Positions 25,384 through 35,106 are shown, numbered from the stretch's first letter. The stretch is 64,000 bases of DNA from Streptomyces anulatus (GCF_000721175.1 NZ_JOEZ01000008.1:1-64000), one strand, 5' to 3'. Program-made: numbers and translations. Notes: generated by a model not told the origin, from the letters alone.

Positions 25384-25781
25384 GCGACGCTTCGCCGCGC
25401 CTGACCGACGCCCTCCGAGGCCGACGGCATCATCGTGCACCGGCAGCGCACCGCCTACGGCGGTCACTGACGCCAGACCAACGTGCAGCGCCACAACAGG
25501 CGTCGGCGCGGCCGGGCGCCGGGCAGAACTCGGCGGGCGGCCGGATCTCCGCTGCCCGATCCGATGTCCGGAGCTCTGTCGAAGCGCCTGGGAAGCTGCC
25601 GCATGATCCACCGGTGGTGGTGAGCGGTACGTTCCCACGGGTGGGCGGCTGTGGAATCGGCCGACCGTCTGAAGGACGCGGGCCGCATGGCCGCCACGGC
25701 AGGAAGTCCACCATCTCGGGAACGTGACTGCCAGAGGTCACAAGGACCCGGCGGTCCCAAGGACAAGGACAGGGAGCTCGC
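25384..25781. other. Gene-free stretch
   Basis: No reading frame here has a credible start, ribosome-binding site or family similarity. One frame at the left end (about 25425-25470, ...ADGIIVHRQ...) looks codon-like for a short distance and may be a gene scrap, but I could not identify it. The last 40 bases hold the leader and GGGAG ribosome-binding site of the next gene. Confidence 0.5.
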
Positions 25782-26369
25782 ATGGCATCCATCCACCGCA
25801 CCACCATGACGCCCACCAAACTGGAGCTCATCACCGGCTGGCTGCCGAAGCAGAGCTGGTACGTGGGCGGCGCGGGAACGCCGGACCTGGTCAAGGCCGG
25901 CGGGTTCCGTCTGGATGATCCGGAGGGGGCGGTCGGGATCGAGTTCATGGTCGTGGTGGACGTCGCCGCCGCGCAGGAGCCGGTGGCGTATCTGGTGCCG
26001 CTGGGCTACCGGGGAGCGGCGCTGGAGGGCGTCCCCGGCGAGGCGCTGATCGGCACCTCCGAGCATGGGGTTCTCGGTACGCGGTGGGTCTACGACGGGG
26101 CCCACGACCCGGTGGTGCTGGCGCAGTTGAGCGCTCTTCTGCGCGGTGAGGCGACACCGCAGCACCAGAGCCTGAGCGACACCCTTGACCCGACGGTCAC
26201 CGTGCACGGAACCGGCCCCGGCCACGACCACGGGTCCGACGTTCGGATCAGCCGCGTCCTGCGGCCGACGGAAGCCGAGCAGGGGCCGTCGGTACGTCTC
26301 GTCGCCGGATGGACCTGGCCGGACGGAACGGCCGCACGGGGAGTGTTCGCGGCCGTCGCGCCGCAGTAG
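25782..26369 (+). CDS. Maltokinase N-terminal cap-like domain protein
   Basis: Protein of 195 aa resembling the N-terminal cap domain of maltokinases and related fusion proteins (RTTMTPTKLELITGWLPKQSWY...FRLDDPEGAVGIEFMVV... TRWVYDGAHDPV). It lacks the kinase domain itself, so it is probably a free-standing cap or sugar-sensing/binding module rather than a kinase. Such stand-alone versions are frequent in Streptomyces, with unknown function. It ends 20 bp before a hairpin terminator. Confidence 0.75.
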   Translation: MASIHRTTMTPTKLELITGWLPKQSWYVGGAGTPDLVKAGGFRLDDPEGAVGIEFMVVVDVAAAQEPVAYLVPLGYRGAALEGVPGEALIGTSEHGVLGTRWVYDGAHDPVVLAQLSALLRGEATPQHQSLSDTLDPTVTVHGTGPGHDHGSDVRISRVLRPTEAEQGPSVRLVAGWTWPDGTAARGVFAAVAPQ

Positions 26370-26389
26370 GAGGAGCAGGAGGCACGCGA

Positions 26390-26421
26390 ACGGCCCCCGG
26401 CAGGTTGTCACCGGGGGCCGT
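26390..26421. terminator. Bidirectional hairpin terminator
   Basis: Perfect 11-bp stem (ACGGCCCCCGG / complement) with a 10-nt loop, between the convergent cap-domain and acyl-CoA dehydrogenase genes. Confidence 0.85.
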
Positions 26422-26447
26422 ACAAGAGGCGCTGCACAGAAGGCTGT

Positions 26448-26491
26448 TACGGCAGGTTGCGCGCCAGGCCGCTACGGCAGGTTGCGCGCCA
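26448..26491. repeat. 25-bp-period duplication of the acyl-CoA dehydrogenase 3' end
   Basis: The 19-mer TACGGCAGGTTGCGCGCCA occurs at 26448-26466 and again at 26473-26491. The second copy is the last codons plus the stop of the dehydrogenase gene, so the first copy is a duplicate of the gene end placed just beyond the stop and out of frame. Confidence 0.85.
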
Positions 26492-27629
26492 TCACGATGC
26501 GCTGGACCTGGTTGGTGCCCTCGTAGATCTGCGTGATCTTGGCGTCGCGCATCATGCGCTCCACCGGGTAGTCCCGCGTGTAGCCGTAGCCGCCGAGCAG
26601 CTGGACGGCGTCCGTGGTGACCTCCATGGCGACGTCGGAGGCGAAGCACTTCGCGGCCGCGCCGAAGAACGTGAGGTCGCCGTCGACGCGCTCGGACTTG
26701 GCGGCGGCCGCGTAGGTGAGCTGGCGGGCCGCCTCCAGCTTCATCGCCATGTCGGCGAGCATGAACTGTATGCCCTGGAAGTCCGCGATCGGCTTGCCGA
26801 ACTGCTTGCGCTCCTGGACATACCCCTTGGCGTAGTCCAGCGCGCCCTGGGCGATGCCGAGGGCCTGGGCCGCGATGGTGATGCGGGTGTGGTCCAGGGT
26901 CTTCATCGCCGTGGCGAAGCCGGTGCCCTCCTCGCCGATCATCCGGTCGGCGGGGATGCGGACGTTGTCGAGGTAGACCTCGCGGGTCGGCGAGCCCTTG
27001 ATGCCGAGCTTCTTCTCCGGGGCGCCGAAGGAGACGCCCTCGTCGGACTTCTCGACGACGAACGCCGAGATGCCCTTCGAGCGCTTGGCCGGGTCGGTGA
27101 CCGCCATGACCGTGTAGTACTCGGAGACGCCCGCGTTGGTGATCCAGCGCTTCACGCCGTTGAGGACCCAGAAGTCGCCGTCGCGCACGGCCTTCGTCTT
27201 CATGCCCGCCGCGTCGGAGCCGGCGTCCGGCTCGGAGAGGGCGTACGAGAACATCGCGTCGCCCTTGGCGAGCGGGCCCAGGTACTTGGCCTTCAGCTCC
27301 TCGGAACCGGAGAGGATCACCGGGAGCGAGCCGAGCTTGTTGACGGCCGGGATCAGGGACGAGGAGGCACAGGCGCGGGCCACCTCCTCGATCACGATGA
27401 CCGTGGCGAGCGCGTCGGCGCCGGCGCCGCCGTACTCCTCGGGCACGTGGACGGCGTGCAGGTCCGAGGCGACCAGGGCGTCCAGCGCCTCCTGCGGGAA
27501 GCGGCTCTCCTCGTCGACCGCGGCGGCGAAGGGGGCGATCTTCGTCTCGGCGAGCGCGCGGATGGTCTCGCGGAGCATGTCATGCTCCTCGGCCGGACGG
27601 TACAGGTCGAAATCGGTCGAACCCGCCAA
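26472..27629 (-). CDS. Acyl-CoA dehydrogenase
   Basis: FAD-dependent enzyme that introduces an alpha-beta double bond in acyl-CoA (fatty acid or branched-chain amino acid catabolism). The 385-aa length is normal for the family if translation starts at TTG 27629, which has GGGGAG eight bases upstream; GTG 27638 and an earlier ATG lack spacing or similarity. Visible signatures are MFSYALSEPDAGSDAAGMKT, the FAD-binding WITNAG, the catalytic-region IYEGTNQVQRIVMARNLP, and YGYTRDYPVERMMRDAKI. A set of TAAC/GTTA half-sites lies 21-38 bp upstream of the start and could be a TetR-type operator. Confidence 0.92.
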   Translation of the reverse strand: MAGSTDFDLYRPAEEHDMLRETIRALAETKIAPFAAAVDEESRFPQEALDALVASDLHAVHVPEEYGGAGADALATVIVIEEVARACASSSLIPAVNKLGSLPVILSGSEELKAKYLGPLAKGDAMFSYALSEPDAGSDAAGMKTKAVRDGDFWVLNGVKRWITNAGVSEYYTVMAVTDPAKRSKGISAFVVEKSDEGVSFGAPEKKLGIKGSPTREVYLDNVRIPADRMIGEEGTGFATAMKTLDHTRITIAAQALGIAQGALDYAKGYVQERKQFGKPIADFQGIQFMLADMAMKLEAARQLTYAAAAKSERVDGDLTFFGAAAKCFASDVAMEVTTDAVQLLGGYGYTRDYPVERMMRDAKITQIYEGTNQVQRIVMARNLP

Positions 27630-27649
27630 GACGCTCACTCCCCAGATGC

Positions 27650-27667
27650 TAACTACCGTTAAGTAAC
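27650..27667. promoter_or_regulatory. Candidate operator upstream of the acyl-CoA dehydrogenase gene
   Basis: Three alternating half-sites TAAC-N4-GTTA-N2-TAAC within 18 bp (27650-27667), notably AT-rich against a GC-rich background. The location 21-38 bp before the start fits repressor binding over the transcription start. The binding protein is unknown. Confidence 0.5.
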
Positions 27668-27836
27668 TCAATTTTAGTGCGACGACCGCCCGACGGCATA
27701 CGCGACGAGCACGTGAGCTTGCCGACAGGGGTGGGACATAGGTGATGTACCGGTCAGATGGAGCGATGAATCCCGCCCTCCCGGCCCCCGACTATGCTCG
27801 GTCCGCACGTCCGTCCGCATCTCCCAGGAGCACTCC

Positions 27837-29180
27837 ATGGCCCTCAGGATCACTGTGATCGGCACCGGCTATCTCGGCGCCACCCATGCCGCGGCCATGG
27901 CCGAGCTGGGCTTCGAGGTCCTGGGGCTGGACGTGGTGCCGGAGAAGATCGAGCTGCTCTCCACCGGCCGTGTGCCGATGTACGAGCCGGGGTTGGAGGA
28001 GATCCTCCAGAAGCACGTCGCGGGCATCGAGGGCTCCACCGGGCGGCTGCGGTTCACCACCTCCTGGGAGGAGGTGGGGGAGTTCGGCGACGTCCACTTC
28101 GTCTGTGTGAACACTCCGCAGAAGCACGGCGAGTACGCCTGCGACATGAGTTACGTCGACAGCGCCTTCGACTCGCTGGCCCCGCACCTGACCCGGCCCG
28201 TCCTGGTCGTCGGCAAGTCGACCGTCCCGGTGGGCTCCGCCGCCCGCCTCGCGGCCCGTCTCGCCGAGCTGGCCCCGGTGGGCGAGGGAGCCGAGCTGGC
28301 CTGGAACCCGGAGTTCCTCCGCGAGGGCTTCGCCGTGAAGGACACCCTGCACCCCGACCGGATCGTCGTCGGCGTCACGAGCGAGGGGGCCGAGAAGCTG
28401 CTGCGCGAGGTGTACGCCGGGCCGGTCGCGGATGGCTCGCCGTTCGTGGTGACCGACTTCGCGACGGCCGAGCTGGTGAAGACCTCCGCGAACTCCTTCC
28501 TGGCCACCAAGATCTCCTTCATCAACGCGATGGCCGAGGTCTGCGAGGCCGCCGACGGGGACGTCGTGAAGCTCGCGGAGGCCATCGGGCACGACGAGCG
28601 CATCGGGAAGAAGTTCCTGCGGGCCGGGATCGGCTTCGGCGGCGGCTGCCTGCCCAAGGACATCCGCGCCTTCATGGCGCGCGCCGGCGAGCTGGGCGCG
28701 GACCAGGCGCTCACCTTCCTCCGCGAGGTCGACTCCATCAACATGCGCCGCCGCGGCCACATGGTGGAGCTGGCCCGGGAGGCGGTGGGCGGCGACTCGT
28801 TCCTCGGCAAGCGGGTGGCGGTGCTCGGCGCCGCGTTCAAGCCCGACTCCGACGACGTACGCGACTCCCCCGCCCTCAACGTCGCCGGTCAGATCCACCT
28901 CCAGGGCGGCCAGGTGACCGTGTTCGACCCGAAGGGGATGGACAACGCCCGGCGCCTGTTCCCGACCCTCCGCTACGCCGACTCCGCGCTGGAGGCGGTG
29001 CGCGGCGCGGACGTGGTGCTGCACCTGACGGAGTGGCGCGAGTTCCGGGAGCTGGACCCGGCGGAGCTGGGCGAGGTGGCCGCCCGGCGGATCATCCTGG
29101 ACGGCCGTAACGCCCTGGACAGCGCGGTGTGGCGCGAGGCCGGGTGGACGTACCGGGCGATGGGCCGCCCGAAGGCGTAG
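27837..29180 (+). CDS. UDP-glucose 6-dehydrogenase
   Basis: Oxidises UDP-glucose to UDP-glucuronate with two NAD+ per sugar. The 447-aa protein has the N-terminal Rossmann motif VIGTGYLGATHA (7-18), the middle helical domain with WNPEFLREGFAV (156-167) and the catalytic Cys271 in GGGCLPKDI. The C-terminal UDP-binding domain shows GAAFKPDSDDVRDSP. It starts at ATG 27837 after AGGAG. UDP-glucuronate may feed wall polymers or secreted polysaccharides made by the LCP/GT block. A 12/13-bp hairpin terminator follows. Confidence 0.93.
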   Translation: MALRITVIGTGYLGATHAAAMAELGFEVLGLDVVPEKIELLSTGRVPMYEPGLEEILQKHVAGIEGSTGRLRFTTSWEEVGEFGDVHFVCVNTPQKHGEYACDMSYVDSAFDSLAPHLTRPVLVVGKSTVPVGSAARLAARLAELAPVGEGAELAWNPEFLREGFAVKDTLHPDRIVVGVTSEGAEKLLREVYAGPVADGSPFVVTDFATAELVKTSANSFLATKISFINAMAEVCEAADGDVVKLAEAIGHDERIGKKFLRAGIGFGGGCLPKDIRAFMARAGELGADQALTFLREVDSINMRRRGHMVELAREAVGGDSFLGKRVAVLGAAFKPDSDDVRDSPALNVAGQIHLQGGQVTVFDPKGMDNARRLFPTLRYADSALEAVRGADVVLHLTEWREFRELDPAELGEVAARRIILDGRNALDSAVWREAGWTYRAMGRPKA

Positions 29181-29209
29181 GGCGGTTCAGGGCCGGACAG
29201 GCCCTGGGA

Positions 29210-29254
29210 CCGGCACGGCTCCAGGGGGCGCGATGCCCTCCGGAGCCCTGCCGG
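29210..29254. terminator. Hairpin terminator between the UDP-glucose dehydrogenase and dipeptidase genes
   Basis: 13-bp arms (CCGGCACGGCTCC and GGAGCCCTGCCGG, one mismatch) in the convergent gap between the dehydrogenase and dipeptidase genes. Confidence 0.75.
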
Positions 29255-29256
29255 TT

Positions 29257-30474
29257 CTACCGGGTGCCCGGAGACCTCTGGCGGAAGGCCTGACCGTCCA
29301 GCTCGGCGATCGTCGCGTGGGACGGACCGCGCCCGCTCCGCTCGTCACGGGCCACGGCTTCCGCGTCGCGCAGCACCCGTACGGAGTTCTGCCAGGTCAG
29401 CTTGGCGAGGTCGCGCTCGGACCAGTTACGCCGCAGCAGCTCGGCGATCAGGTTCGGGTAGCCGGAGACGTCCTCCAGGCCGCGCGGGGTGAACGCCGTG
29501 CCGTCGTAGTCGCCGCCGATGCCGATGTGGTCGACGCCCGCGACCGCGCGCATGTGGTCCAGGTGGTCCGCGATGGTCGAGGCGGTGGCCTCGGGGCGTG
29601 GGTTGGCCGCCTCGAAGTCCTCGTGGATGCGCATCGCGACCGGGGTGGTGTCGAGGTGGTGCAGGCCGTGCTCACGCATGTTGCGGTCGGCGGCCAGGGT
29701 CCAGGCCACGGCCTCGGGCAGCACGAACTTCGGGACGAAGGTCGCCATCGCGACGCCGCCGTTGGCCGGGAGGGCCGCGAGCACGTCGTCGGGGATGTTG
29801 CGCGGGTGGTCGCAGACGGCGCGGGCCGAGGAGTGCGAGAAGATCACCGGCGCGGTGCTGGTGGCCAGCGCGTCGCGCATGACGCCGTCGGCGACGTGCG
29901 AGAGGTCGACCAGCATGCCGACGCGGTTCATCTCGCGGACGACCTCGTGGCCGAACGCGGAGAGGCCGCCGAGGCGCGGCAGGTCCGTCGCGCTGTCGGC
30001 CCAGTCGATGTTGTCGTTGTGCGTGAGCGTCATGTAGCGGACGCCCAGGTCGTACAGGGCGCGCAGGGTGCCCAGCGAGTTGTTGATCGAGTGGCCGCCC
30101 TCGGCGCCCATCAGGGAGGCGATGCGGCCCTCGGCGCGGGCCTTCTCCAGGTCGTCGGCGGTGAGCGCGCGGCGCAGGTGCGTCGGGTAGCGGGCGATCA
30201 GCTCGCCGACGACGTCGATCTGCTCCAGCGTGGCGCTGACGGCCGCGTCCCCGGTCAGGTCGGTGCGGACGTACACCGACCAGAACTGGCCGCCGACCCC
30301 GCCGGCCCGCAGCCGGTTCAGGTCGGTGTGGAGCAGGCCGCGCTGGTCGGCGGCGATGTCCCGGGCGTCGAGGTCGTAGCCGACCTGTTCGCGCAGGGCC
30401 CAGGGGAGGTCGTTGTGGCCGTCGACGACGGGGTGGGCGGCGAGGAGCTCGCGGGCCCGCTCCAGGTGGTCCAT
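29257..30474 (-). CDS. Membrane-dipeptidase family (M19) dipeptidase
   Basis: Zinc dipeptidase of 405 aa (peptidase M19), which hydrolyses dipeptides. The metal-binding [10 protein letters not shown] gives H20 and D22. The bridging Glu lies in [11 protein letters not shown], and the late His ligands lie in [12 protein letters not shown] and [18 protein letters not shown], while GIGGDYDG completes the family pattern. No signal peptide is seen, so it is probably cytoplasmic. It starts only 9 bp after purE and is likely in the purK-purE operon, as in other streptomycetes (recall). Confidence 0.92.
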   Translation of the reverse strand: MDHLERARELLAAHPVVDGHNDLPWALREQVGYDLDARDIAADQRGLLHTDLNRLRAGGVGGQFWSVYVRTDLTGDAAVSATLEQIDVVGELIARYPTHLRRALTADDLEKARAEGRIASLMGAEGGHSINNSLGTLRALYDLGVRYMTLTHNDNIDWADSATDLPRLGGLSAFGHEVVREMNRVGMLVDLSHVADGVMRDALATSTAPVIFSHSSARAVCDHPRNIPDDVLAALPANGGVAMATFVPKFVLPEAVAWTLAADRNMREHGLHHLDTTPVAMRIHEDFEAANPRPEATASTIADHLDHMRAVAGVDHIGIGGDYDGTAFTPRGLEDVSGYPNLIAELLRRNWSERDLAKLTWQNSVRVLRDAEAVARDERSGRGPSHATIAELDGQAFRQRSPGTR

Positions 30475-30483
30475 GGTCCGCCC

Positions 30484-31020
30484 CTACTTTCCGAAGCCGA
30501 AGGAGTCCGCGCCCTGGACCTTGGCGCGCAGACGTTTGCCCTTCTCGGTGGCCTGGTCGTTCAGCTCCTGCAGGAACTCCTGCATCCGCTCCTGGAGCGC
30601 GGGGTCGGCCGCGGCGAGGATCCGGGCGGCCAGCAGGCCCGCGTTGCGCGCGCCGCCGACGGAGACGGTGGCGACGGGGACCCCGGCGGGCATCTGGACG
30701 ATGGAGAGCAGACTGTCCATGCCGTCCAGGTACTTCAGCGGCACCGGAACGCCGATGACCGGCAGCGGGGTGACCGAGGCCAGCATCCCGGGCAGGTGGG
30801 CCGCTCCGCCCGCGCCCGCGATGATCGCCTTCAGGCCGCGGCCCGCCGCTTCCTCGCCGTACGCGATCATCTCGCGCGGCATGCGGTGGGCGGAGACGAC
30901 GTCGACCTCGTACGGGATCTCGAACTCGTCGAGCGTCTTGGCCGCCGCCTCCATGACGGGCCAGTCGGAGTCCGAGCCCATCACGATGCCGACGAGAGGT
31001 GCGGTGCCGGGGGAAGTCAT
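30484..31020 (-). CDS. purE: N5-carboxyaminoimidazole ribonucleotide mutase
   Basis: Purine biosynthesis: converts N5-CAIR to CAIR. The 178-aa size is standard. [13 protein letters not shown] (substrate-binding SDSDW) and [10 protein letters not shown] (catalytic His) are plain, and PLPVIGVPV and [14 protein letters not shown] complete the family pattern. ATG 31020 overlaps the purK stop by 4 bp. A longer upstream frame has no similarity. The extended C-terminus ([19 protein letters not shown]) is typical of actinobacterial PurE. Confidence 0.96.
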   Translation of the reverse strand: MTSPGTAPLVGIVMGSDSDWPVMEAAAKTLDEFEIPYEVDVVSAHRMPREMIAYGEEAAGRGLKAIIAGAGGAAHLPGMLASVTPLPVIGVPVPLKYLDGMDSLLSIVQMPAGVPVATVSVGGARNAGLLAARILAAADPALQERMQEFLQELNDQATEKGKRLRAKVQGADSFGFGK

Positions 31021-32156
31021 TCGGTGATCGTTCCTCGCAGGTAGTCGGCCGCGTGCCGGGCGCGCTCCCGCACGTCCGCCAGGTCGTCGCCGTAGGTGTT
31101 GACGTGGCCGACCTTGCGGCCGGGCTTCACGTCCTTGCCGTACATGTGGATCTTGAGCTGCGGATCGCGGGCCATGCAGTGCAGGTACGCCTGGTACATG
31201 TCCGGGTAGTCGCCGCCCAGGACGTTGCACATGACCGTCCAGGGGGCGCGCGGGCGCGGGTCGCCGAGGGGGAGGTCCAGGACCGCCCGTACGTGGTTGG
31301 CGAACTGGGAGGTGATCGCGCCGTCCTGGGTCCAGTGGCCCGAGTTGTGCGGGCGCATCGCCAGCTCGTTGACCAGGATGCGGCCGTCACGGGTCTCGAA
31401 CAGCTCGACCGCGAGGTGGCCGACGACGTCCAGCTCGGCGGCGATGCGGAGCGCGAGCTGCTGGGCCTCGCCGGTCAGCGCCTCGTCCAGCTCGGGCGCG
31501 GGGGCGATCACCGTGTCGCAGACGCCGTCGACCTGGATGGACTCGACGACCGGGTAGGCGACGGCCTGGCCGTGCGGCGAGCGGACGATGTTGGCCGCCA
31601 GCTCCCGTACGAAGTCGACCTTCTCCTCCGCGAGGACCGGGACCCCGGCGCGGAACGGGTCGGCCGCCTCCGTCTCGGAGCGGACCACCCACACGCCCTT
31701 GCCGTCGTAGCCGCCGCGCACGGTCTTGAGGATGACGGGGAAGCCCCCGGCCTCCTCGGCGAACGCGGCGGCGTCGGCCGGGTCGCTCACGATGCGGTTA
31801 CGGGGGCAGGGGGCGCCGATCTCCGTGAGCTTGGCGCGCATCACCCCCTTGTCCTGCGCGTGCACCAGGGCATCGGAGCCGGGGCGCACGGGGATGCCGT
31901 CCGCCTCCAGGGCCCGCAGGTGCTCGGTGGGCACGTGCTCGTGGTCGAAGGTGATCACGTCGCAGCCGCGCGCGAAGGCACGGAGCGTGTCCAGGTCGCG
32001 ATAGTCGCCGATGACGACCTCGCTGACCACCTGGGCCGCCGAGTCCTGGGGCGTGTCACTGAGGAGCTTGAATTTCAGGCCGAGGGGGATACCCGCCTCG
32101 TGGGTCATACGGGCGAGCTGACCGCCGCCGACCATGCCGACTACCGGGAACGTCAC
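31017..32156 (-). CDS. purK: N5-carboxyaminoimidazole ribonucleotide synthase
   Basis: Purine biosynthesis: ATP-dependent carboxylation of AIR to N5-CAIR with bicarbonate. The ATP-grasp protein of 379 aa carries [12 protein letters not shown] at its N-terminus, [12 protein letters not shown], the ATP-binding [18 protein letters not shown], and the C-terminal [18 protein letters not shown] motif. It is translationally coupled to purE (ATGA) and divergent from the GtrA gene. Confidence 0.96.
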   Translation of the reverse strand: MTFPVVGMVGGGQLARMTHEAGIPLGLKFKLLSDTPQDSAAQVVSEVVIGDYRDLDTLRAFARGCDVITFDHEHVPTEHLRALEADGIPVRPGSDALVHAQDKGVMRAKLTEIGAPCPRNRIVSDPADAAAFAEEAGGFPVILKTVRGGYDGKGVWVVRSETEAADPFRAGVPVLAEEKVDFVRELAANIVRSPHGQAVAYPVVESIQVDGVCDTVIAPAPELDEALTGEAQQLALRIAAELDVVGHLAVELFETRDGRILVNELAMRPHNSGHWTQDGAITSQFANHVRAVLDLPLGDPRPRAPWTVMCNVLGGDYPDMYQAYLHCMARDPQLKIHMYGKDVKPGRKVGHVNTYGDDLADVRERARHAADYLRGTITE

Positions 32157-32334
32157 GCCTCCAGGGTATCCGGCGCGCCGACGGCTTCCGGACGGCCGTA
32201 GGGATGGCCGTACGGGCGCCGCCCCCGCGGACTCAGGGGCGCCACACGGGTGGGCTGGTTAGCATGGCGGAGTTGACGTGGTTACGTCGACACGTCATCC
32301 AGACGCCTTCCGACGGACGGGGACAGCGATCACC

Positions 32335-32856
32335 ATGAGCGAACGGGGCGCACTGCGGACCCGGCTTGAGCTGCTGTCCCGGGAGGTCGCCAAGTTCGGC
32401 GCGGTCGGCGCTTTCGGCCTGCTGGTCAATATCGTGGTCTTCAACCTGCTGCGGCACACGACGGACCTCCAGGTGGTCCGGGCGAGCGTGCTGGCGACGT
32501 TCGTCGCGATCCTCTTCAACTACGTGGGCTTCCGCCACTGGACCTACCGGGACCGCGACAAGACCGGGCGGACCCGTGAGCTGGCCCTCTTCCTGCTGTT
32601 CAGCGCGGCGGGCGCGGTGATCGAGACGGGCGTGCTGTACCTCGCGACGTACGGCTTCGGCTGGAACGGTCCGGTCCAGAGCAACGTCTTCAAGATCCTC
32701 GGCATCGGGATCGCCACCCTGTTCCGCTTCTGGTCCTATCGGACCTGGGTCTTCAAGAGCCTGCCCGCCAAGGAGGCCGTGCTGAGCGCGGAACGGTTTC
32801 TGGAACAGCGCAGGCCGGCGGAAGAGCGGGTAGCGCCCGACCCCGTACGGAACTGA
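32335..32856 (+). CDS. GtrA family membrane protein
   Basis: Integral membrane protein of 173 aa with four hydrophobic segments, the GtrA fold. Members help flip or transfer undecaprenyl-linked sugars in polysaccharide or wall-glycan decoration. KFGAVGAFGLLVNIVVFNLL and FNYVGFRHWTYR, then FWSYRTWVF, match the family. ATG 32335 is favoured because the 19 codons of open frame upstream are not conserved. It lies between purK and the DraK-like kinase. Its glycan target is unknown. Confidence 0.9.
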   Translation: MSERGALRTRLELLSREVAKFGAVGAFGLLVNIVVFNLLRHTTDLQVVRASVLATFVAILFNYVGFRHWTYRDRDKTGRTRELALFLLFSAAGAVIETGVLYLATYGFGWNGPVQSNVFKILGIGIATLFRFWSYRTWVFKSLPAKEAVLSAERFLEQRRPAEERVAPDPVRN

Positions 32857-32876
32857 CCCGCCGCCCCCGTCGTTGT

Positions 32877-34142
32877 TCAGCGCACCGGGCGCTCAGGAGT
32901 CCTGCGGTCCACCGGGACCCGGCTGAGGAAGAGCGCGAAGACCGCCGGGTGCTGCTGGAGCAGCTCCAGGCGCCCGCCGTCGGCCTCCGCGAGGTCGCGG
33001 GCGACGGCCAGGCCGATGCCGGTGGAGTTGCGGCCGCTGATGGTCCGCTCGAAGATCCGCGCCCCCAGTTCGGCGGGGACGCCGGGGCCCTCGTCGGTGA
33101 CCTCGATGACCGCCTGGTTCCCGGTGACGCGGGTGCGCAGGGCGACGGTGCCGCCGCCGTGCATGAGGGAGTTCTCGATCAGCGCCGCCAGGACCTGGGC
33201 GACCGCTCCCGGGGTGCCGACGGCCCGCAGCCCGTGCTTGCCGGAGCAGACCAGCGCGCGGCCGGCGCTGCGGTAGGCGGGGCGCCACTCCTCGAGCTGC
33301 TGCTTGACGATCTCGTCGAGGTCGAAGACGACGGCGGAGCCGGTGCGCGGGTCGCGGGAGTTCGTCAGGAGCCGCTCGACGACGTCGGTGAGGCGTTCGA
33401 CCTGGGTGAGGGCGATGTTCGCCTCCTCCTTCACCGTCTCGAGGTCGTCGGTGACGGAGATCTCCTCGATCCGCATGGAGAGCGCGGTCAGCGGCGTCCG
33501 CAGCTGGTGCGAGGCGTCCGCGGCCAGCCGGCGTTCGGCGGTCAGCATCCGGGCGATCCGCTCGGCCGAGGCGTCCAGGACGTCGGCGACCCGGTCCAGC
33601 TCGGGCACCCCGTACCGCTTGTGGCGTGGGCGGGGGTCCCCGGAGCCGAGGCGTTCGGCGGTCTCGGCGAGGTCGGTGAGCGGGGAGGTCAGCCGGTTGG
33701 CCTGGCGTACGGCGAGCAGCACGGCCGAGACGATCGCCAGCAGCGCCACCGCACCGATGATCAGGAGCGTGCGCCCGACCTCGCGGGTGACGGCCGAGCG
33801 GGACTCCTCGACGGTGACCGTCTCGCCCTGTTCCCCGGTCTCGGTGGCGCGCAGGACGCTGCCGACGGGGCGTTCGCCGACGGCGATGGGCTCGCGGCCG
33901 GGGATCTCGACCAGCGCGTAGCGCTTGGGGTCGATCTGCTCGGCCAGCACCCCGGGGTTGATCCGCTCCGCGCCCAGCAGCCGGCTGTCGACCACGCTGA
34001 TCAGCCGGAGCGCCTCGGACTCGACGCTCTCCTGGGCGCTGGCGCTGATGGTGCGTGTCTCCACGATCACCAGCGAGACGCCGAAGACGGCGATGACGAC
34101 GAGCACCACGGCGAGCGTGGAGTTGATCAGCCGGCGGCGCAT
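32877..34142 (-). CDS. draK: Sensor histidine kinase, DraK-like
   Basis: Two-component sensor of 421 aa. It has a first membrane segment (about 8-28), an extracytoplasmic sensing loop (about 30-122) and a second segment (about 124-146). HAMP follows (about 147-200), then HisKA with ASHQLRTPLTAL (phosphorylated H212), and HATPase_c with ALIENSLMHGG (N box) and EVTDEGPGVP (G1). It is downstream of the response regulator, 91 bp away, and the two are surely partners. The symbol rests on gene-order recall: in S. coelicolor the purEK-adjacent system is DraR-DraK, a regulator of antibiotic production whose kinase senses acidity. Sequence identity was not measured. Confidence 0.75.
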   Translation of the reverse strand: MRRRLINSTLAVVLVVIAVFGVSLVIVETRTISASAQESVESEALRLISVVDSRLLGAERINPGVLAEQIDPKRYALVEIPGREPIAVGERPVGSVLRATETGEQGETVTVEESRSAVTREVGRTLLIIGAVALLAIVSAVLLAVRQANRLTSPLTDLAETAERLGSGDPRPRHKRYGVPELDRVADVLDASAERIARMLTAERRLAADASHQLRTPLTALSMRIEEISVTDDLETVKEEANIALTQVERLTDVVERLLTNSRDPRTGSAVVFDLDEIVKQQLEEWRPAYRSAGRALVCSGKHGLRAVGTPGAVAQVLAALIENSLMHGGGTVALRTRVTGNQAVIEVTDEGPGVPAELGARIFERTISGRNSTGIGLAVARDLAEADGGRLELLQQHPAVFALFLSRVPVDRRTPERPVR

Positions 34143-34160
34143 ACCCGCCTCGTCAGGTCG

Positions 34161-34208
34161 TCGGGACGTACGTCGGCACGCACATCGGCACGCACGTCGG
34201 CGCGGTCT
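34161..34208. repeat. 12-bp tandem repeat in the draR-draK gap
   Basis: About four units of 12 bp (34161, 34173, 34185, 34197) around TCGGCACGCACG, with the last degenerate. On the minus strand they lie between the regulator stop and the kinase start and belong to a 30-codon open frame (ATG 34219 to stop 34127) that overlaps the kinase start. There is no ribosome-binding site, so it is probably untranslated. Confidence 0.75.
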
Positions 34209-34233
34209 TCAGGACGCATGGGAGCTTCGTACG

Positions 34234-34911
34234 TCAGCTCTTCTCGAACCGGAAGCCGACGCCCCGGACGGTGGCGATGTAGCGCGGATTGGCGGCGTCG
34301 TCGCCGAGCTTCTTGCGCAGCCAGGAGATGTGCATGTCCAGGGTCTTGGTGGAGGACCACCAGGTGGTGTCCCAGACCTCGCGCATCAGCTGGTCGCGGG
34401 TGACCACCCGGCCGGCGTCCCGGACCAGGACCCGCAGCAGGTCGAACTCCTTGGCGGTGAGCTGGAGTTCCTCCTCGCCCATCCAGGCCCGGTGCGACTC
34501 GACGTCGATCCTGACCCCGTGGGTGGCGGGCTGCGCGACGGGCTCGGAGGCGCCACGGCGCAGCAGGGCGCGGACCCGGGCGAGCAGCTCGGCGAGCCGG
34601 AACGGCTTGGTGACGTAGTCGTCGGCGCCCGCGTCCAGGCCGACGACCGTGTCGACCTCGTCGGCGCGGGCCGTCAGCACCAGGATCGGGATCGTGTGGC
34701 CGCCGGCCCGGAGCCTGCGGGCGACTTCGAGACCGTCCATCCCGGGCAGCCCCAGGTCGAGAACGACCAGATCGATGCCGCCCTGGAGTCCGGCGTCGAG
34801 TGCGGTCGGACCGTCCTGGCGGACCTCGACCTCGTAACCCTCCCGACGCAGTGCGCGCGCCAGTGGCTCCGAGATGGATGCGTCGTCCTCGGCGAGCAGT
34901 ACACGGGTCAT
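34234..34911 (-). CDS. draR: OmpR-family response regulator, DraR-like
   Basis: Response regulator of 225 aa. The receiver domain (1-115) has the acidic pair D9/D10, phosphoacceptor D52 in VVLDLGLPGMDG and the TKPF lysine. The C-terminal winged helix (about 130-225) contains LTAKEFDLLRVLV..AGRVVTRDQLM and ends in YIATVRGVGFRFEKS. It pairs with the kinase gene downstream. The identification as DraR is by neighbourhood (purEK, GtrA, POT transporter) from memory of S. coelicolor; it could alternatively be another OmpR paralogue. Confidence 0.78.
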   Translation of the reverse strand: MTRVLLAEDDASISEPLARALRREGYEVEVRQDGPTALDAGLQGGIDLVVLDLGLPGMDGLEVARRLRAGGHTIPILVLTARADEVDTVVGLDAGADDYVTKPFRLAELLARVRALLRRGASEPVAQPATHGVRIDVESHRAWMGEEELQLTAKEFDLLRVLVRDAGRVVTRDQLMREVWDTTWWSSTKTLDMHISWLRKKLGDDAANPRYIATVRGVGFRFEKS

Positions 34912-35106
34912 GGACTGAATGGTAGTCCGGACGGAGGTCCGGAAGAGAGGCCCACGACGTCACCTGCGGGTCAGCGCCACAAAGAGGACGGAGACCTTTG
35001 AATATGGGAGTGTGGTTCCACCAAGACCTGTGATCCACATCTCAAGTCCTTTCATATCCTGCGGTGTCGTGTCGTATGGTGTTCCGACGCCTGTTGCACT
35101 ACTCAA

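Noticed and set aside
34127..34219. 30-codon open frame (RADV repeats) between draR and draK as a real small protein
   Set aside because: No Shine-Dalgarno, and the repeated residues follow directly from a 12-bp DNA repeat.
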